Assembly (NCBI RefSeq): GCF_000014565.1
Contig: NC_008268.1
Coordinates: forward strand, 3,968,001 to 4,032,000
Direction: 5' to 3'
Source of the DNA: Rhodococcus jostii RHA1
GTDB taxonomy: Bacteria; Actinomycetota; Actinomycetes; Mycobacteriales; Mycobacteriaceae
DNA: 64,000 nucleotides
Shown: positions 36,731 through 45,616 of the stretch, one piece after another
How the letters are laid out: every line of letters begins with the position of its first letter
Numbering within the stretch: the stretch's first letter is position 1
Program-made: the position numbers and the translations under genes
The notes under the pieces: generated by a model
Databases searched by the model: none
What the model saw: the letters and a program-made list of their open reading frames with translations, nothing else
Told to the model about the DNA's origin: nothing

Positions 36731-37666
36731 ATGCTCGACGGCGTCTTGTTCTTTCCCGTCACCCCGTTCACCGCATCCGGCGACGTCGACTACGACCGGC
36801 TCGCCGAGCACGTCGCCAAGGGTGTCGACGCCGGCCCCGGAGGCGTCTTCATCGCCTGCGGCACCGGTGAATTCCACGCCCTCGGGCTGGAGGAGTTCGG
36901 CAAGATCGTCGCCAAGGCCACCGAGGTCGTCGCCGGACGCGTCCCCGTGTTCGCCGGCGCCGGCGGCTCGGTGCAGCAGGCCAAGGAGTTCGCCGCCAGC
37001 GCGAAGGCCAATGGCGCCGACGGCATCCTGCTGCTCCCGCCGTACCTGGTGACGATGCCGCAGGCCGGACTGGTGGAGTACACCCGCGCGGTCGCAGACA
37101 CCACCGATCTCCCGCTCGTCGTCTACAACCGCGGCAACGCCCGGTTCGACGAGGCGGCCGCCGTGGAGGTCGCGCAGTTCCCGACCGTGGTCGGGTTCAA
37201 GGACGGCACCGGTGATCTCGACAAGGTGGGCCGCATCGTCCGTGCGGTGAAGGACGCGCTCGCCCCGTCCGGCAAGCCGTTCCTGTTCTTCAACGGCATG
37301 CCCACCGCCGAGGTCACCCAGCAGGCGTACCGAGCGATCGGCGTCACGCTGTACTCGTCCGCGACGTTCGCGTTCGCGCCCGAACTCGCTCTCGGGTTCT
37401 ACGAGGCGCTCGAATCCGGCAACGAGGAACTCACCGACGCGTTGCTCCGCGACTTCTTCCATCCCCTGGTGCGTCTGCGTGATCAGGTGCCCGGATACGC
37501 GGTGTCGCTGATCAAGTCGGGGGTCGCGATGGAAGGTATCGACGCCGGGTCCGTGCGGCCGCCGCTCGTCCCGACGAGCGAGGCCCACCTGCTCGAACTC
37601 GCGCAGATCACCGCAGCCGGTCGCGCCGTTCTCGCCGACGCGCTGGCCGTGCAGGCGGCGGTCTGA
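36731..37666 (+). CDS. kdgD: 5-dehydro-4-deoxyglucarate dehydratase
   Basis: 311 residues of the DapA/NAL family. Schiff-base Lys157 in VVGFKDGTGD and Tyr132 in VVYNRGN; GTGEF at 44-48 is the substrate carboxylate loop. Decarboxylates and dehydrates 5-keto-4-deoxyglucarate to 2,5-dioxovalerate. ATG at 36731 has AGGAG six bases upstream. Overlaps gudD by one base (TGATG). Confidence 0.94.
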   Translation: MLDGVLFFPVTPFTASGDVDYDRLAEHVAKGVDAGPGGVFIACGTGEFHALGLEEFGKIVAKATEVVAGRVPVFAGAGGSVQQAKEFAASAKANGADGILLLPPYLVTMPQAGLVEYTRAVADTTDLPLVVYNRGNARFDEAAAVEVAQFPTVVGFKDGTGDLDKVGRIVRAVKDALAPSGKPFLFFNGMPTAEVTQQAYRAIGVTLYSSATFAFAPELALGFYEALESGNEELTDALLRDFFHPLVRLRDQVPGYAVSLIKSGVAMEGIDAGSVRPPLVPTSEAHLLELAQITAAGRAVLADALAVQAAV

Positions 37667-38937
37667 TGACTGCCGCACCCATCCGGATCACCGGCGCACG
37701 GATCACGCCCGTCGCGTTCGTCGACCCGCCGCTCCTCAACACCGTCGGCGTGCACCAGCCCTACGCGCTGCGTGCGATCATTCAACTCGACACGGACGGC
37801 GGGCTCGTCGGCCTCGGTGAAACGTACGCCGACACAGCCCACCTCATCCGGCTCGAGGCGGCCGCCGACGCGATCGTCGGGCTGGACGTGTTCGCGCTCA
37901 ACGCGATCCGCGCGGCGATCGACGAGAAGATCGCCACCCTGACCGTCACGGGCGGTGACGGCGTCGCGGGCATGATCACCACGGCCAGCACCACCGACCG
38001 CGTGTTCTCCCCGTTCGAGGTGGCGTGCCTCGACGTGCAGGGCAAGACGCTCGGACGGCCGGTGTCCGATCTGCTCGGCGGCAAGGTGCGCGACGCCGTC
38101 CCGTTCAGCGCCTACCTGTTCTACAAGTGGGCCGGGCACCCCGGCGCCGAGCCCGACGAATGGGGCGAGGCGATCGACCCCGACGGTCTGGTCCGTCAGG
38201 CACAGAAGATGATCGGCGAGTACGGCTTCGAGGCCATCAAGGTCAAGGGCGGCGTGTTCTCGCCGGACGAGGAGATCGCCGGCATCAAGGCGCTGCGTGC
38301 CGCATTCCCCGACCTGCCGCTGCGCCTCGACCCCAACGCCGCGTGGACCGTCGACACGTCGATCAGGGTCGCGTCGGAACTCGACGGCATCGTCGAATAC
38401 CTCGAGGACCCGACGCCGGGCCTCGACGGCATGGCCGAGGTTGCGCGGGAGGCGAAGATGCCGCTGGCCACGAACATGTGCGTCGTCGCGTTCGATCAGC
38501 TGAAGCCTGCGGTGCTGAAGGATTCGGTCCAGGTCGTGCTGTCGGATCACCACTACTGGGGTGGCCTGCAGCGGTCGCGGTTGCTCGCCGGTATCTGCGA
38601 CAACTTCGGTCTGGGCCTGTCGATGCACTCCAACTCGCACCTCGGCATCAGCCTGGCCGCGATGGTGCACCTCGCCGGCGCCACACCGAACCTCACGTAC
38701 GCGTGCGACACGCACTGGCCGTGGAAGACCGAGGACGTCGTCAAACCCGGTGTGCTGAAGTTCGTCGACGGCGCGGTCCCGGTGCCGACGACGCCGGGTC
38801 TCGGTGTGGAGATCGACGAGGACGCCCTCGCCGCCCTGCACCAGCAGTACCTCGACTGCGGGGTGCGCGACCGCGACGACACCGGATACATGAAGTCGGT
38901 GGATCCGACGTTCGAGAACACCTGCCCTCGCTGGTAA
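37666..38937 (+). CDS. gudD: D-glucarate dehydratase
   Basis: 423 residues of the enolase superfamily. General base KVKGG at 192-196, metal ligands starting at Asp222 (LDPNA) and Glu247-Asp248, the DHH of SDHHYWGG at 294-296, and HSNSHLG with His321. Removes water from D-glucarate (and idarate) to 5-keto-4-deoxyglucarate with Mg2+. Last gene of the operon; the strong hairpin begins 8 bp after its stop. Confidence 0.94.
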   Translation: MTAAPIRITGARITPVAFVDPPLLNTVGVHQPYALRAIIQLDTDGGLVGLGETYADTAHLIRLEAAADAIVGLDVFALNAIRAAIDEKIATLTVTGGDGVAGMITTASTTDRVFSPFEVACLDVQGKTLGRPVSDLLGGKVRDAVPFSAYLFYKWAGHPGAEPDEWGEAIDPDGLVRQAQKMIGEYGFEAIKVKGGVFSPDEEIAGIKALRAAFPDLPLRLDPNAAWTVDTSIRVASELDGIVEYLEDPTPGLDGMAEVAREAKMPLATNMCVVAFDQLKPAVLKDSVQVVLSDHHYWGGLQRSRLLAGICDNFGLGLSMHSNSHLGISLAAMVHLAGATPNLTYACDTHWPWKTEDVVKPGVLKFVDGAVPVPTTPGLGVEIDEDALAALHQQYLDCGVRDRDDTGYMKSVDPTFENTCPRW

Positions 38938-38945
38938 CTGTCTCA

Positions 38946-38983
38946 CCGAAGGCGCCGACCGCGGTCTCGGTCGGCGCCTTCGG
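38946..38983 (+). terminator. Terminator hairpin of the glucarate operon
   Basis: Perfect 16-bp stem (CCGAAGGCGCCGACCG and CGGTCGGCGCCTTCGG) with a 6-base loop, directly after gudD. There is no U tract, as is common in actinobacteria. Confidence 0.85.
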
Positions 38984-39027
38984 GGTGGGATACATTGAGT
39001 CCACCCCGAGGCAAAGGAGTGGATCGA

Positions 39028-39921
39028 ATGTTCTCCCTCGCGCGGCTGTCGTGTTTCATCGCCGTCGCGGAGGAACTGCATTTCGGTCGCGCCGCCGAGC
39101 GCCTGCACATGACGCAGCCGCCGCTGAGCCGTCAGATCCAGCAACTCGAAAGCGAACTCGGCGTGCAGTTGATCGACCGCACCAGCCGATCCGTCACCCT
39201 CACCGCCGCCGGTGCGGCGTTCCTGCCCGACGCCCGACGCATCCTGAGCCTGTCGGAGAGTGCCGCGCTGACGGTGCGGCGCGTCCCGGCCGGTGACCTC
39301 GGCACCGTCGTCGTCGGATTCACCGGCGCGTCCGCGCACGCGGTGCTGCCGAGGTTGCTCGAGGCCGCGCGGGACAGACTCCCGGACGTGAAAGTCGTTC
39401 TGCGGGAAATGGTCACCTCCGTGCAGATCGAATCGTTGATCAGCGGTGAACTGGACCTCGGTCTGATCCGCCCGATCCTCACCCGCCCCGGCATCGACAC
39501 GCGCCCCATCCACCACGAACGGCTCGTCGCCGCGCTGCCCGCCGGTCACCCCCTCGCCGACGCCGAGCAGCTGGCTGTGGAGGACTTCGACGATCAGCCC
39601 GTCGTCATGTATTCGCCCGTCGATGCGCGGTACTTCCACGAACTGCTCATCAGCACGTTCACGATCGTCGGCGCCTCTCCCCGCTACGTGCAGTACGTCA
39701 CGCAGGTGCACACGATGCTCGTGCTCGTCCGGTCCGGGCTCGGCATGGCCCTCGTCCCCGAATCCGCGCAGACGATGCACCCGGAGGGGGTCGTGTTCCG
39801 TCCCGTCTCCGCCGTCCGCGACCGGCCCGTCCAGATGAACGCCGCCTGGCGTTCGGACAACCGGAACCCCGCGCTGCGCAGGTTCATGGAGGACGTCCTG
39901 CCGCAGCGGGAGTGGGAATGA
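39028..39921 (+). CDS. LysR-family regulator
   Basis: 297 residues from ATG 39028, chosen because AAAGGAG lies eight bases upstream. N-terminal winged helix (HFGRAAERLHMTQPPLSRQI) and a two-lobe effector domain (LGLIRPILTRPGIDTR). Located 90 bp behind gudD past the terminator, so it is transcribed on its own and probably senses glucarate or a pathway intermediate. The effector domain resembles the BenM/CatM type. Confidence 0.9.
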   Translation: MFSLARLSCFIAVAEELHFGRAAERLHMTQPPLSRQIQQLESELGVQLIDRTSRSVTLTAAGAAFLPDARRILSLSESAALTVRRVPAGDLGTVVVGFTGASAHAVLPRLLEAARDRLPDVKVVLREMVTSVQIESLISGELDLGLIRPILTRPGIDTRPIHHERLVAALPAGHPLADAEQLAVEDFDDQPVVMYSPVDARYFHELLISTFTIVGASPRYVQYVTQVHTMLVLVRSGLGMALVPESAQTMHPEGVVFRPVSAVRDRPVQMNAAWRSDNRNPALRRFMEDVLPQREWE

Positions 39922-39933
39922 GAACCGGAGTGC

Positions 39934-40416
39934 TCAGAGTGTGAGCTTGCACGTCTGACCGATGTCGAGCACCCGCAGCACCCGGCCCGTCCCCAGCCAC
40001 AACGCGCACGACAACGCCAGGTCGGTCAGGATCTCGTCGGTGAAATGCTCGTGACACCGCGCCCAGAAGTCCTCGTCGTCGCGGAGCGCCGTGTGATCGG
40101 TGGCGAACCGGTGGGCGAACTCCGCCGCCGTCCGCTCCTCGGCGCTGTACCCGGGCCACGACTCCCACTCGAGAACGTGATCGTAGAAGTGCTCGTCGAT
40201 CCCCGCATCGGCGCCACTCCTGTCGCGGGTGCCGAGGCACACGGCGCACTCATTGGCCTCCGCGACCGCCATCCGGGCGATCTCCCGAACCCGTAACGGT
40301 AACCGGTTCCGGTTGTACACGGCGTCCGTGAAAGCGCCGAGCGCACCACCAAGCTCGGGTGAGATCGACAGCCAACCTGCCACGTCATCGTCACTGTAGC
40401 TACCTACTCGACTCAT
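39934..40416 (-). CDS. Carboxymuconolactone decarboxylase/AhpD-like protein
   Basis: 160 residues. The CMD core has the redox-type pair Cys57 and Cys60 (NECAVCLGTR), but the usual Glu-x2-Cys-x2-Cys-x3-His pattern lacks the His, which is Asp/Arg here. Probably an alkylhydroperoxidase-fold protein without known substrate. Ends 12 bp from the convergent LysR gene. Confidence 0.85.
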   Translation of the reverse strand: MSRVGSYSDDDVAGWLSISPELGGALGAFTDAVYNRNRLPLRVREIARMAVAEANECAVCLGTRDRSGADAGIDEHFYDHVLEWESWPGYSAEERTAAEFAHRFATDHTALRDDEDFWARCHEHFTDEILTDLALSCALWLGTGRVLRVLDIGQTCKLTL

Positions 40417-40481
40417 CCCCGAATGCTACAGCTGGAGGTGTCGCGGGCGGAAGATCTGACACGTGTTCTATCTTTTGAACG

Positions 40482-41399
40482 TCACGCTCGCAGTGTGCGG
40501 ACGATGTCGTCGCGGGCGGCACGTGCCTGGCGGATCAGGGGGAAGAGTGCGTAGTCGTGCTGCATCCCGATCTCCTCGATGTAGTCGACTGTCGTGCCTG
40601 CCTCGCGTGCTCGCTGAGTGAGCGCGCGGGAGTCGGTGACGAGAATGTCGTGGGTGCCGGTGTACACGCTCATGGGCGCGAGGCCGGTGAGGTCGCCGAA
40701 GAGGGGGCTGACGCGCCAGTCGGTGACCTCGAGGTCGCCCGCGTAGAGTCGGCCGGCTTCTTCCAGTCCTCCGCGCGCAAGGAGGATGTCGCGCTTCTCG
40801 ATGGTGGCTTGGGTGGGGTCGCTCATGGTGGCGTCCAGCCACGGGGCGACAAGGATCAGCCGCGACGGCTGTGGTGCGCCCCTACGTTTGAGTTCCTGCG
40901 CTGCGGCGAGCGCGAGCCCGCCACCGGCGGAATCGCCGATCACCGCCACGTTGTCGGCGCCTCGGGTGGAGATTGCCGATTCGACGAGGTCGGCCGCATC
41001 GGCGACGGTGCGGGCGGCCGTCCGGTGCGGGGCGAGGGGGTAGATCGGAAGCAGAAGCCGGACCGATGCCGCCGCGGTGATGGTGCGCGCGAACAGCCAG
41101 TGGACGGACATTATTTCGCGGACATAGGCACCGCCGTGGAAGTCGACCACAGTCTTCCCGTATCGCCCGTTGTCCGGTTCGACGGTGAAGACGGGAAACC
41201 CGCCGGTGCGGTCGGCGGAGAGCCGCACCCCGCGCAGGAGTGGAGATGGTGGCGGGTTGAACGAGGCCGGCCGCAGCGTCGTCGCGTGGACGTCGCGCCG
41301 CGTGTCCTCGGCCGTGCGGAGTTTGCTGCGTCCGAGCAGTATCCGAACCCCTGTGTGAACGATTGCGGGGCGAATGTCGGGAAGGTTCACGCCCCTCAT
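40482..41399 (-). CDS. HSL-family alpha/beta hydrolase (esterase)
   Basis: 305 residues. HGG at 88-90 (oxyanion), nucleophile Ser158 in GDSAGGG, Asp in GTHDILV and His in MQHDYALFP. Acts on short-acyl or steroid esters; exact substrate unknown. The start at 41399 is uncertain as no good ribosome site precedes it; an in-frame GTG three codons later is possible. Confidence 0.87.
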   Translation of the reverse strand: MRGVNLPDIRPAIVHTGVRILLGRSKLRTAEDTRRDVHATTLRPASFNPPPSPLLRGVRLSADRTGGFPVFTVEPDNGRYGKTVVDFHGGAYVREIMSVHWLFARTITAAASVRLLLPIYPLAPHRTAARTVADAADLVESAISTRGADNVAVIGDSAGGGLALAAAQELKRRGAPQPSRLILVAPWLDATMSDPTQATIEKRDILLARGGLEEAGRLYAGDLEVTDWRVSPLFGDLTGLAPMSVYTGTHDILVTDSRALTQRAREAGTTVDYIEEIGMQHDYALFPLIRQARAARDDIVRTLRA

Positions 41400-41458
41400 T
41401 GTGACGTGTTCGCGGACTCGGCGCGGCTGCTCCGGCGAGTTGCACGGCAATTCGATCC

Positions 41459-41943
41459 TCAGTTGGCCAGCCGCTGGAGGATCGCGTCCAATGCCGCATC
41501 AGCGTTCTCGCTGTTGAAGATGTTCTGCCCGTGTGCGGAGCCCGGCAGAAGGATCACTTTGTTGTCGGCGCCCGGTGATCCGTCGGCGAGTTGCTCCGAC
41601 ACGCCGGCGACGGGCTCGTCCTCGCTGGCGATGAACAACTTGGGCTCACTGCCGAGGCCGTCGACCACCCGGTTGGGGGAGAGCAGCACCAGCTGGTCGG
41701 GTAGGTCGGGCTGTTGCGAGGCCAGTTGCAGGATTGCGTCGGCGCCCGCGCTTCCGCCGACCAGCGCGACGTCGGGGTGCCCACTGTCCTGGAGGCTGGC
41801 GACGGTGGCCGCTATCGACTCCGGCGTGATGTCCTCGACGGCGATGACGGACGGTCATTGCCCGCCGACGGTGTGCTGTCATCGCCGGAGCAGCCCAACA
41901 CGACGGCGAGCAGCAGAGACAGAAGGGCGAGTATGGCCTTCAT
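41459..41943 (-). pseudogene. Lipoprotein alpha/beta hydrolase, deleted and frameshifted
   Basis: Frame 1 from ATG 41943 gives a lipoprotein signal (ILALLSLLLAVVLGCSGDD) and ends after 43 codons. In another frame from about 41845, VIAVEDITPESIAATVASL continues to GGSAGADAILQLA (nucleophile elbow) and PGSAHGQNIF (His), stopping at 41459. The segment between signal peptide and first catalytic strand is missing and the frame is lost, so no working enzyme can be made. Confidence 0.8.
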
Positions 41944-41994
41944 GTCTCGAACATACTGCCGAGGGCACGTTCGACGCGGCGAAAAGGTCCCGGT

Positions 41995-42309
41995 CTAGGT
42001 GACTTTCACGCTGCCCGAGAAGAAGAACGGGGCCATGTTGCCGAAGCAGAACGCGGTCACATTCGATCCCGTCGCGAATCCGTCGAGCGTGCCGGCACCA
42101 GCCGCGAAGGCACCCGTCTTGAACGTGAAGTTCGAGTCGAATGCGAAGCACGTCCAGCTTTCACCGGTCGGAACCCTGACCTCTACCTGGCCGGTTCCGC
42201 CCGCGCTCAGTGTTGGTGCCGCCGTGGCGGGAGTGCCGCCCGCGAAAACCAGGGTGGGAGCGATGACGGCGGCCACGACTGCCGATCGCACAGCGAATGT
42301 GTTTTTCAT
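41995..42309 (-). CDS. Small secreted protein of unknown function
   Basis: 104 residues from ATG 42309 (GAGGTGAG upstream). Sec signal peptide (about residues 1-31, ending PATAA/APT), mature part of about 73 residues with two cysteines (SWTCFAF and TAFCFGN) likely forming a disulfide. Gly, Thr and Phe are common. Resembles small exported proteins of Mycobacteriales; no domain recognised. Confidence 0.7.
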   Translation of the reverse strand: MKNTFAVRSAVVAAVIAPTLVFAGGTPATAAPTLSAGGTGQVEVRVPTGESWTCFAFDSNFTFKTGAFAAGAGTLDGFATGSNVTAFCFGNMAPFFFSGSVKVT

Positions 42310-42439
42310 AATACTCACCTCATTCGATAATCCCCGACTCCTGCAGCGGGATTGTTACTTTCTCTCCCGAGTTCGCGCCACCGGTCTGTCAAATGGTCCG
42401 ACGCCACTGGCGCAGGCATATTACCCCTGTTCAGGGTGT

Positions 42440-42472
42440 GGATTCTCGGCTGCCGGTGGGAGCCGAGAATCC
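42440..42472. promoter_or_regulatory. Inverted repeat upstream of the secreted protein gene
   Basis: Perfect arms GGATTCTCGGCT and AGCCGAGAATCC with a 9-base loop. Could be a terminator reading from either side or an operator of the secreted protein gene 131 bp away. Confidence 0.45.
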
Positions 42473-42661
42473 CTGTCCTGGATCACTCGATCGTCAGCCG
42501 AGTCCGAGAAATTCTCTTCCCTGTTGTTTATGTGAAACACGGGATCGTCGATCTCCGCTTACTTTGCCTATCGCACACGGGTCTGCAGAACGTTTCGATT
42601 AATGACGCTCTTTCTCACATTCTGATATTGAACAACTGTCCACCATGATTTCGTCACGTCG

Positions 42662-42680
42662 GTAGGAATTGAATTCCTAC
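42662..42680. terminator. 19-bp palindrome behind the DinB gene
   Basis: GTAGGAATT-G-AATTCCTAC, perfect over nine bases on each side, 19 bp after the DinB stop. A one-base loop is unusual for a terminator, so a protein-binding site is also possible. Confidence 0.4.
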
Positions 42681-42699
42681 GTGTCGGCAGCTACCCCGT

Positions 42700-43230
42700 T
42701 CAGTCGAGAGTGAGCTGTTGTCGGTGGAAGTCGAAGTGCTTTCCCGGGTAACGAAAGACCTGCTCGACGGTCATCGTCTCGGTGAAGAACGGATCCCAAC
42801 GCACCGGAAAGGACATGCTGCGCTGTAGGTCTGCATCGGTCTGCCGGGCGAGGGAGCCTTGCAGCGAAGCGATGACGCGGTCGAAGTGGCGGCCCATCCG
42901 GCGTCGGTTGTAGACGCGCGCCGCCAGGGCCGAGCCCCGAAAGTTGACCTCGTCGAAGACTGGGGTGGCGGCGTCGAGCACGTGCGCGAACCGTCGGCTC
43001 GCCCCCTCCGGCAACCGGGAGAACATCCGGATCAGCAGGAGCAGCCGGCGAACGACCATGTAGCCGAAGACCATGTGGAACAGCAATTGCTCGTTGGTCC
43101 ATCGGGTTCCGGACGAACGCCTCGCGAGATCCGGGGCGCTCGCACCGTCGAGTAATTCGTGCAGCACGCTCCGGGCGCGTTCGAGGTCCGCGGCGATCGC
43201 GGCACGATCGACAGGTTGCTGCTCGGACAT
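42700..43230 (-). CDS. DinB-superfamily protein
   Basis: 176 residues, four-helix bundle: RWTNEQLLFHMVFGYMVVRR with the first metal-type His and HFDFHRQQLTL with a His pair near the end. DinB/YfiT proteins are putative thiol S-transferases that use bacillithiol or mycothiol. The context (next to the ArsR-ArsN1 fusion gene, 25 bp downstream of it) may link it to thiol-based detoxification. Confidence 0.82.
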   Translation of the reverse strand: MSEQQPVDRAAIAADLERARSVLHELLDGASAPDLARRSSGTRWTNEQLLFHMVFGYMVVRRLLLLIRMFSRLPEGASRRFAHVLDAATPVFDEVNFRGSALAARVYNRRRMGRHFDRVIASLQGSLARQTDADLQRSMSFPVRWDPFFTETMTVEQVFRYPGKHFDFHRQQLTLD

Positions 43231-43255
43231 CGTGTGCCCCAGTCGATTCGGAGGA

Positions 43256-44119
43256 TTATCCGACGACGGGGGAGCGGCGCTCGAGAAACACGGTGTCGCG
43301 CCATATGTCGTCGAGTCGGGCGATGCGTTCGCGCACACCGAGGGTGCGGAATCCGGCGGAGTGGTGCAGGGCGATACTGGCCCGGTTCTCGGGGAAGATC
43401 GAGGTCTGCAAGGTCCACAGTCCGGCCTCGTCGGCGGCGATGACCTGGGAGCGCAGCAAGGCCTTGCCGACGCCGCGCCCGCGCATCCCGTCGGCGACGT
43501 AGATCGAGTTCTCGGCCACCCCGGCGTAGCAGGCTCGCCCGGACACCGGGGACAGGGCGGCCCAGCCGACCACGACGTCGTCGATCTCGGCGACCCACCG
43601 ATGCCCGGGCAGCCACAGTCCATCGAGCGTCGCCTGGGTGGGGACCTCGGTGGTGAAGGTGGCGTTGCGGGTGGCGATGCCTTCGCCGTAGATCCGGCGC
43701 ACGTCATCCCAGTCCTGATCGGTCATGGTGCGCACGGTGACGTCGTCGGGCAGGTCGTCCGGGCAGCAGGGACGCGGCGTCAGTACACCCATCACTGCGT
43801 CGGCGGCGTGCGGCAGTCCGGTGCAGCAGGCCGGATTGACCATGACGACGGTGCTGGTGCCGCTCTTGCGGACCGAGACGAACCCGACATCGGCAAGCTT
43901 GCGCACGTGGTGCGAGACGGTGGGCTGGCCGATACCCAGAGCCTCGGCCAGCTCGCCCACGTTGATCCCGGTCTGGTGGGAGGCGACGTGGTGCAGCAGC
44001 CGCACCCGGGTCGGGTCGGCCAGGCACGCGAACCACCCGGCGTAGGTGGCCGCATCCTGCGGCGCCAACGCATCCACCTTGTCCGCGGGGTGGGCGACCG
44101 GAATGTCGGGGGAAGCCAT
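43256..44119 (-). CDS. ArsR-ArsN1 fusion: arsenic repressor joined to GNAT acetyltransferase
   Basis: 287 residues. Residues 20-112 are an ArsR winged helix (WFACLADPTRVRLLHHVASH, GIGQPTVSHHVRKLADVGFV) with Cys32, the pair Cys98-Cys99 and the pair Cys118-Cys119 as possible As(III) ligands. Residues 127-287 are an ArsN1-type N-acetyltransferase (RNATFTTEVPT, acetyl-CoA loop RGRGVGKALL at 213-222), a group that includes arsinothricin/phosphinothricin N-acetyltransferases. The protein would sense trivalent arsenic and also acetylate an organoarsenical or similar amino acid. Divergent from the ArsO-like gene over an array of ATCGAT sites. Confidence 0.9.
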   Translation of the reverse strand: MASPDIPVAHPADKVDALAPQDAATYAGWFACLADPTRVRLLHHVASHQTGINVGELAEALGIGQPTVSHHVRKLADVGFVSVRKSGTSTVVMVNPACCTGLPHAADAVMGVLTPRPCCPDDLPDDVTVRTMTDQDWDDVRRIYGEGIATRNATFTTEVPTQATLDGLWLPGHRWVAEIDDVVVGWAALSPVSGRACYAGVAENSIYVADGMRGRGVGKALLRSQVIAADEAGLWTLQTSIFPENRASIALHHSAGFRTLGVRERIARLDDIWRDTVFLERRSPVVG

Positions 44120-44130
44120 GCCCTCACTAT

Positions 44131-44202
44131 ATCGATATCCATCGATGGTTGCCTTCATCGACGCGCATCGATACTCTCTGGAAAGGATCGATGAACATCG
44201 AT
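44131..44202. promoter_or_regulatory. ArsR operator array (ATCGAT repeats)
   Basis: ATCGAT occurs at 44131, 44141, 44167, 44187 and 44197, with a near copy ATCGAC at 44157. They form three pairs spaced 10 bp, one helical turn, across the divergent promoters. Likely binding sites of the ArsR domain of the fusion protein, repressing both directions. Confidence 0.7.
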
Positions 44203-44216
44203 GAAAGGACTCCGAA

Positions 44217-45509
44217 ATGATCGCCTTGCCTGTTGTTGTCGTGGGGGCCGGACCGATCGGCCTCGCTGCCGCGGCCCAGTTGCGCGAGCGTGGCCTGACC
44301 CCGCTGGTCCTCGAACGCGGTCCGGTAGCCGGTGCCGCGATCACGCAGTGGAATCACGTGCGGTTGTTCTCCCGTTGGGGTGAGCTGATCGACCCGTCGG
44401 CCCGCCGCCTGCTCGACGCCACCGGCTGGGCGGCGCCGGACGACGACGCGTACCCGTCCGGCCAGGACTGGACCGAGAACTACCTGCAACCCCTCGCGAC
44501 CGCACTCGGCGACATCGTGCAGCTGTCCACCGAGGTGGTCGGGGTGGCCCGGCGCGGCCGGGACCGTGTCGTCGACGCCGGCCGCGACACCGAACCCCTC
44601 TCGGTACACATCCGCCGCGCCGACGGCACCGAGGATCGGATCACCGCGCAGGCCCTGATCGATGCCTCCGGCACCTGGGCCACCCCCAATCCCCTCGGCG
44701 GGGAAGGCCTGCCCGCGCTCGGCGAGCGCGCCGCCGCCGACGTTCTCGAATACCGGGTTCCGCATGTCGACGATCCCGAGGTGCGCGCCCGGTACGCGGG
44801 TAAGCACATCGTGATCGCCGGCAGCGGGCACTCGGCGCTGACCGCCATCGTGGCGCTGGCGGGCCTGGAGAAGCAGACGCCGGGCACCCGGATCAGTTGG
44901 GTGCTACGCCGCGGAGATGTCGGGTCCACCTTCGGCGGCGGCGAGGACGACCAGCTGCCCGCCCGCGGCGCCCTGGGCCTGCGTGCCAAGGCGGCGCTCG
45001 ACGACGGGCTGCTGACGGTGGTTCCCGGGTTCCGCACCGCCACCATCGAACCCAACGGCGACGTCGGCCGGGTGGCGTTGATCTCCGACACCGGCGCCCG
45101 CATCGAGGACGTCGATCGGGTGGTGGTGCTCACCGGATTCCGGCCCGATCTGTCCTGGCTGTCGGAGATCCGCCTCGGCCTGGACCCGGTGCTGCAGGCG
45201 CCGGTGGAGTTGGCGCCGTTGATCGACCCGAACGTGCACTCCTGCGGCACCGTCTACCCGCACGGGATAGCCGAACTGTCGCATCCGGAGCCGAATGTGT
45301 TCCTGGTCGGGATGAAGAGCTACGGGCGGGCGCCGACGTTCCTGGCGATGACCGGGTACGAGCAGGTCCGCAGCATCGCCGCCGCCCTTGCCGGCGACCA
45401 CGCCGCCGCCGCCCGCGTCGAACTCACGTTGCCGGAGACGGGGGTATGCGGCGGCGCCGGGGTCTTCGACGAACCCGAACCCGCCGCCGATGGCGCCACC
45501 ATCTCCTGA
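44217..45509 (+). CDS. arsO: FAD/NAD(P)-dependent monooxygenase, ArsO-like
   Basis: 430 residues. FAD site GAGPIG at 10-15, then FSRWGELIDPSARRLL, second Rossmann IVIAGSGHSAL near 198-208 and ATP/flavin-type motif VVVLTGFRPDL. The C-terminus carries PETGVCGGAGVF, a Cys typical of ArsO. ArsO proteins occur in actinobacterial ars operons beside arsR and arsT and are thought to act on arsenicals, though the reaction is not settled. ATG after AAAGGAC; divergent from ArsR-ArsN1. Symbol assigned by similarity and context. Confidence 0.8.
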   Translation: MIALPVVVVGAGPIGLAAAAQLRERGLTPLVLERGPVAGAAITQWNHVRLFSRWGELIDPSARRLLDATGWAAPDDDAYPSGQDWTENYLQPLATALGDIVQLSTEVVGVARRGRDRVVDAGRDTEPLSVHIRRADGTEDRITAQALIDASGTWATPNPLGGEGLPALGERAAADVLEYRVPHVDDPEVRARYAGKHIVIAGSGHSALTAIVALAGLEKQTPGTRISWVLRRGDVGSTFGGGEDDQLPARGALGLRAKAALDDGLLTVVPGFRTATIEPNGDVGRVALISDTGARIEDVDRVVVLTGFRPDLSWLSEIRLGLDPVLQAPVELAPLIDPNVHSCGTVYPHGIAELSHPEPNVFLVGMKSYGRAPTFLAMTGYEQVRSIAAALAGDHAAAARVELTLPETGVCGGAGVFDEPEPAADGATIS

Positions 45510-45616
45510 CCTGCCTGATTCTGCTTCGGGTGCGTCCAACTCGAGGTTCGTTCGTCTGAGGAAGCGGACTCCCACTCACCACCGGGTGGGTGCACACCTT
45601 CCGAGAGGAACCTCCG

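Larger units (their letters stand above)
42310..42699. other. AT-richer gene-free region with two palindromes
   Basis: 390 bp between the DinB gene end and the small secreted protein. It holds a 12-bp inverted repeat (42440-42472) and a 19-bp perfect palindrome (42662-42680), and is poorer in GC than its neighbours. No convincing gene. Confidence 0.6.

Noticed and set aside
37483..39780. Long antisense frame over kdgD, gudD and the LysR gene
   Set aside because: Crosses three real genes and a terminator; no recognisable domain.
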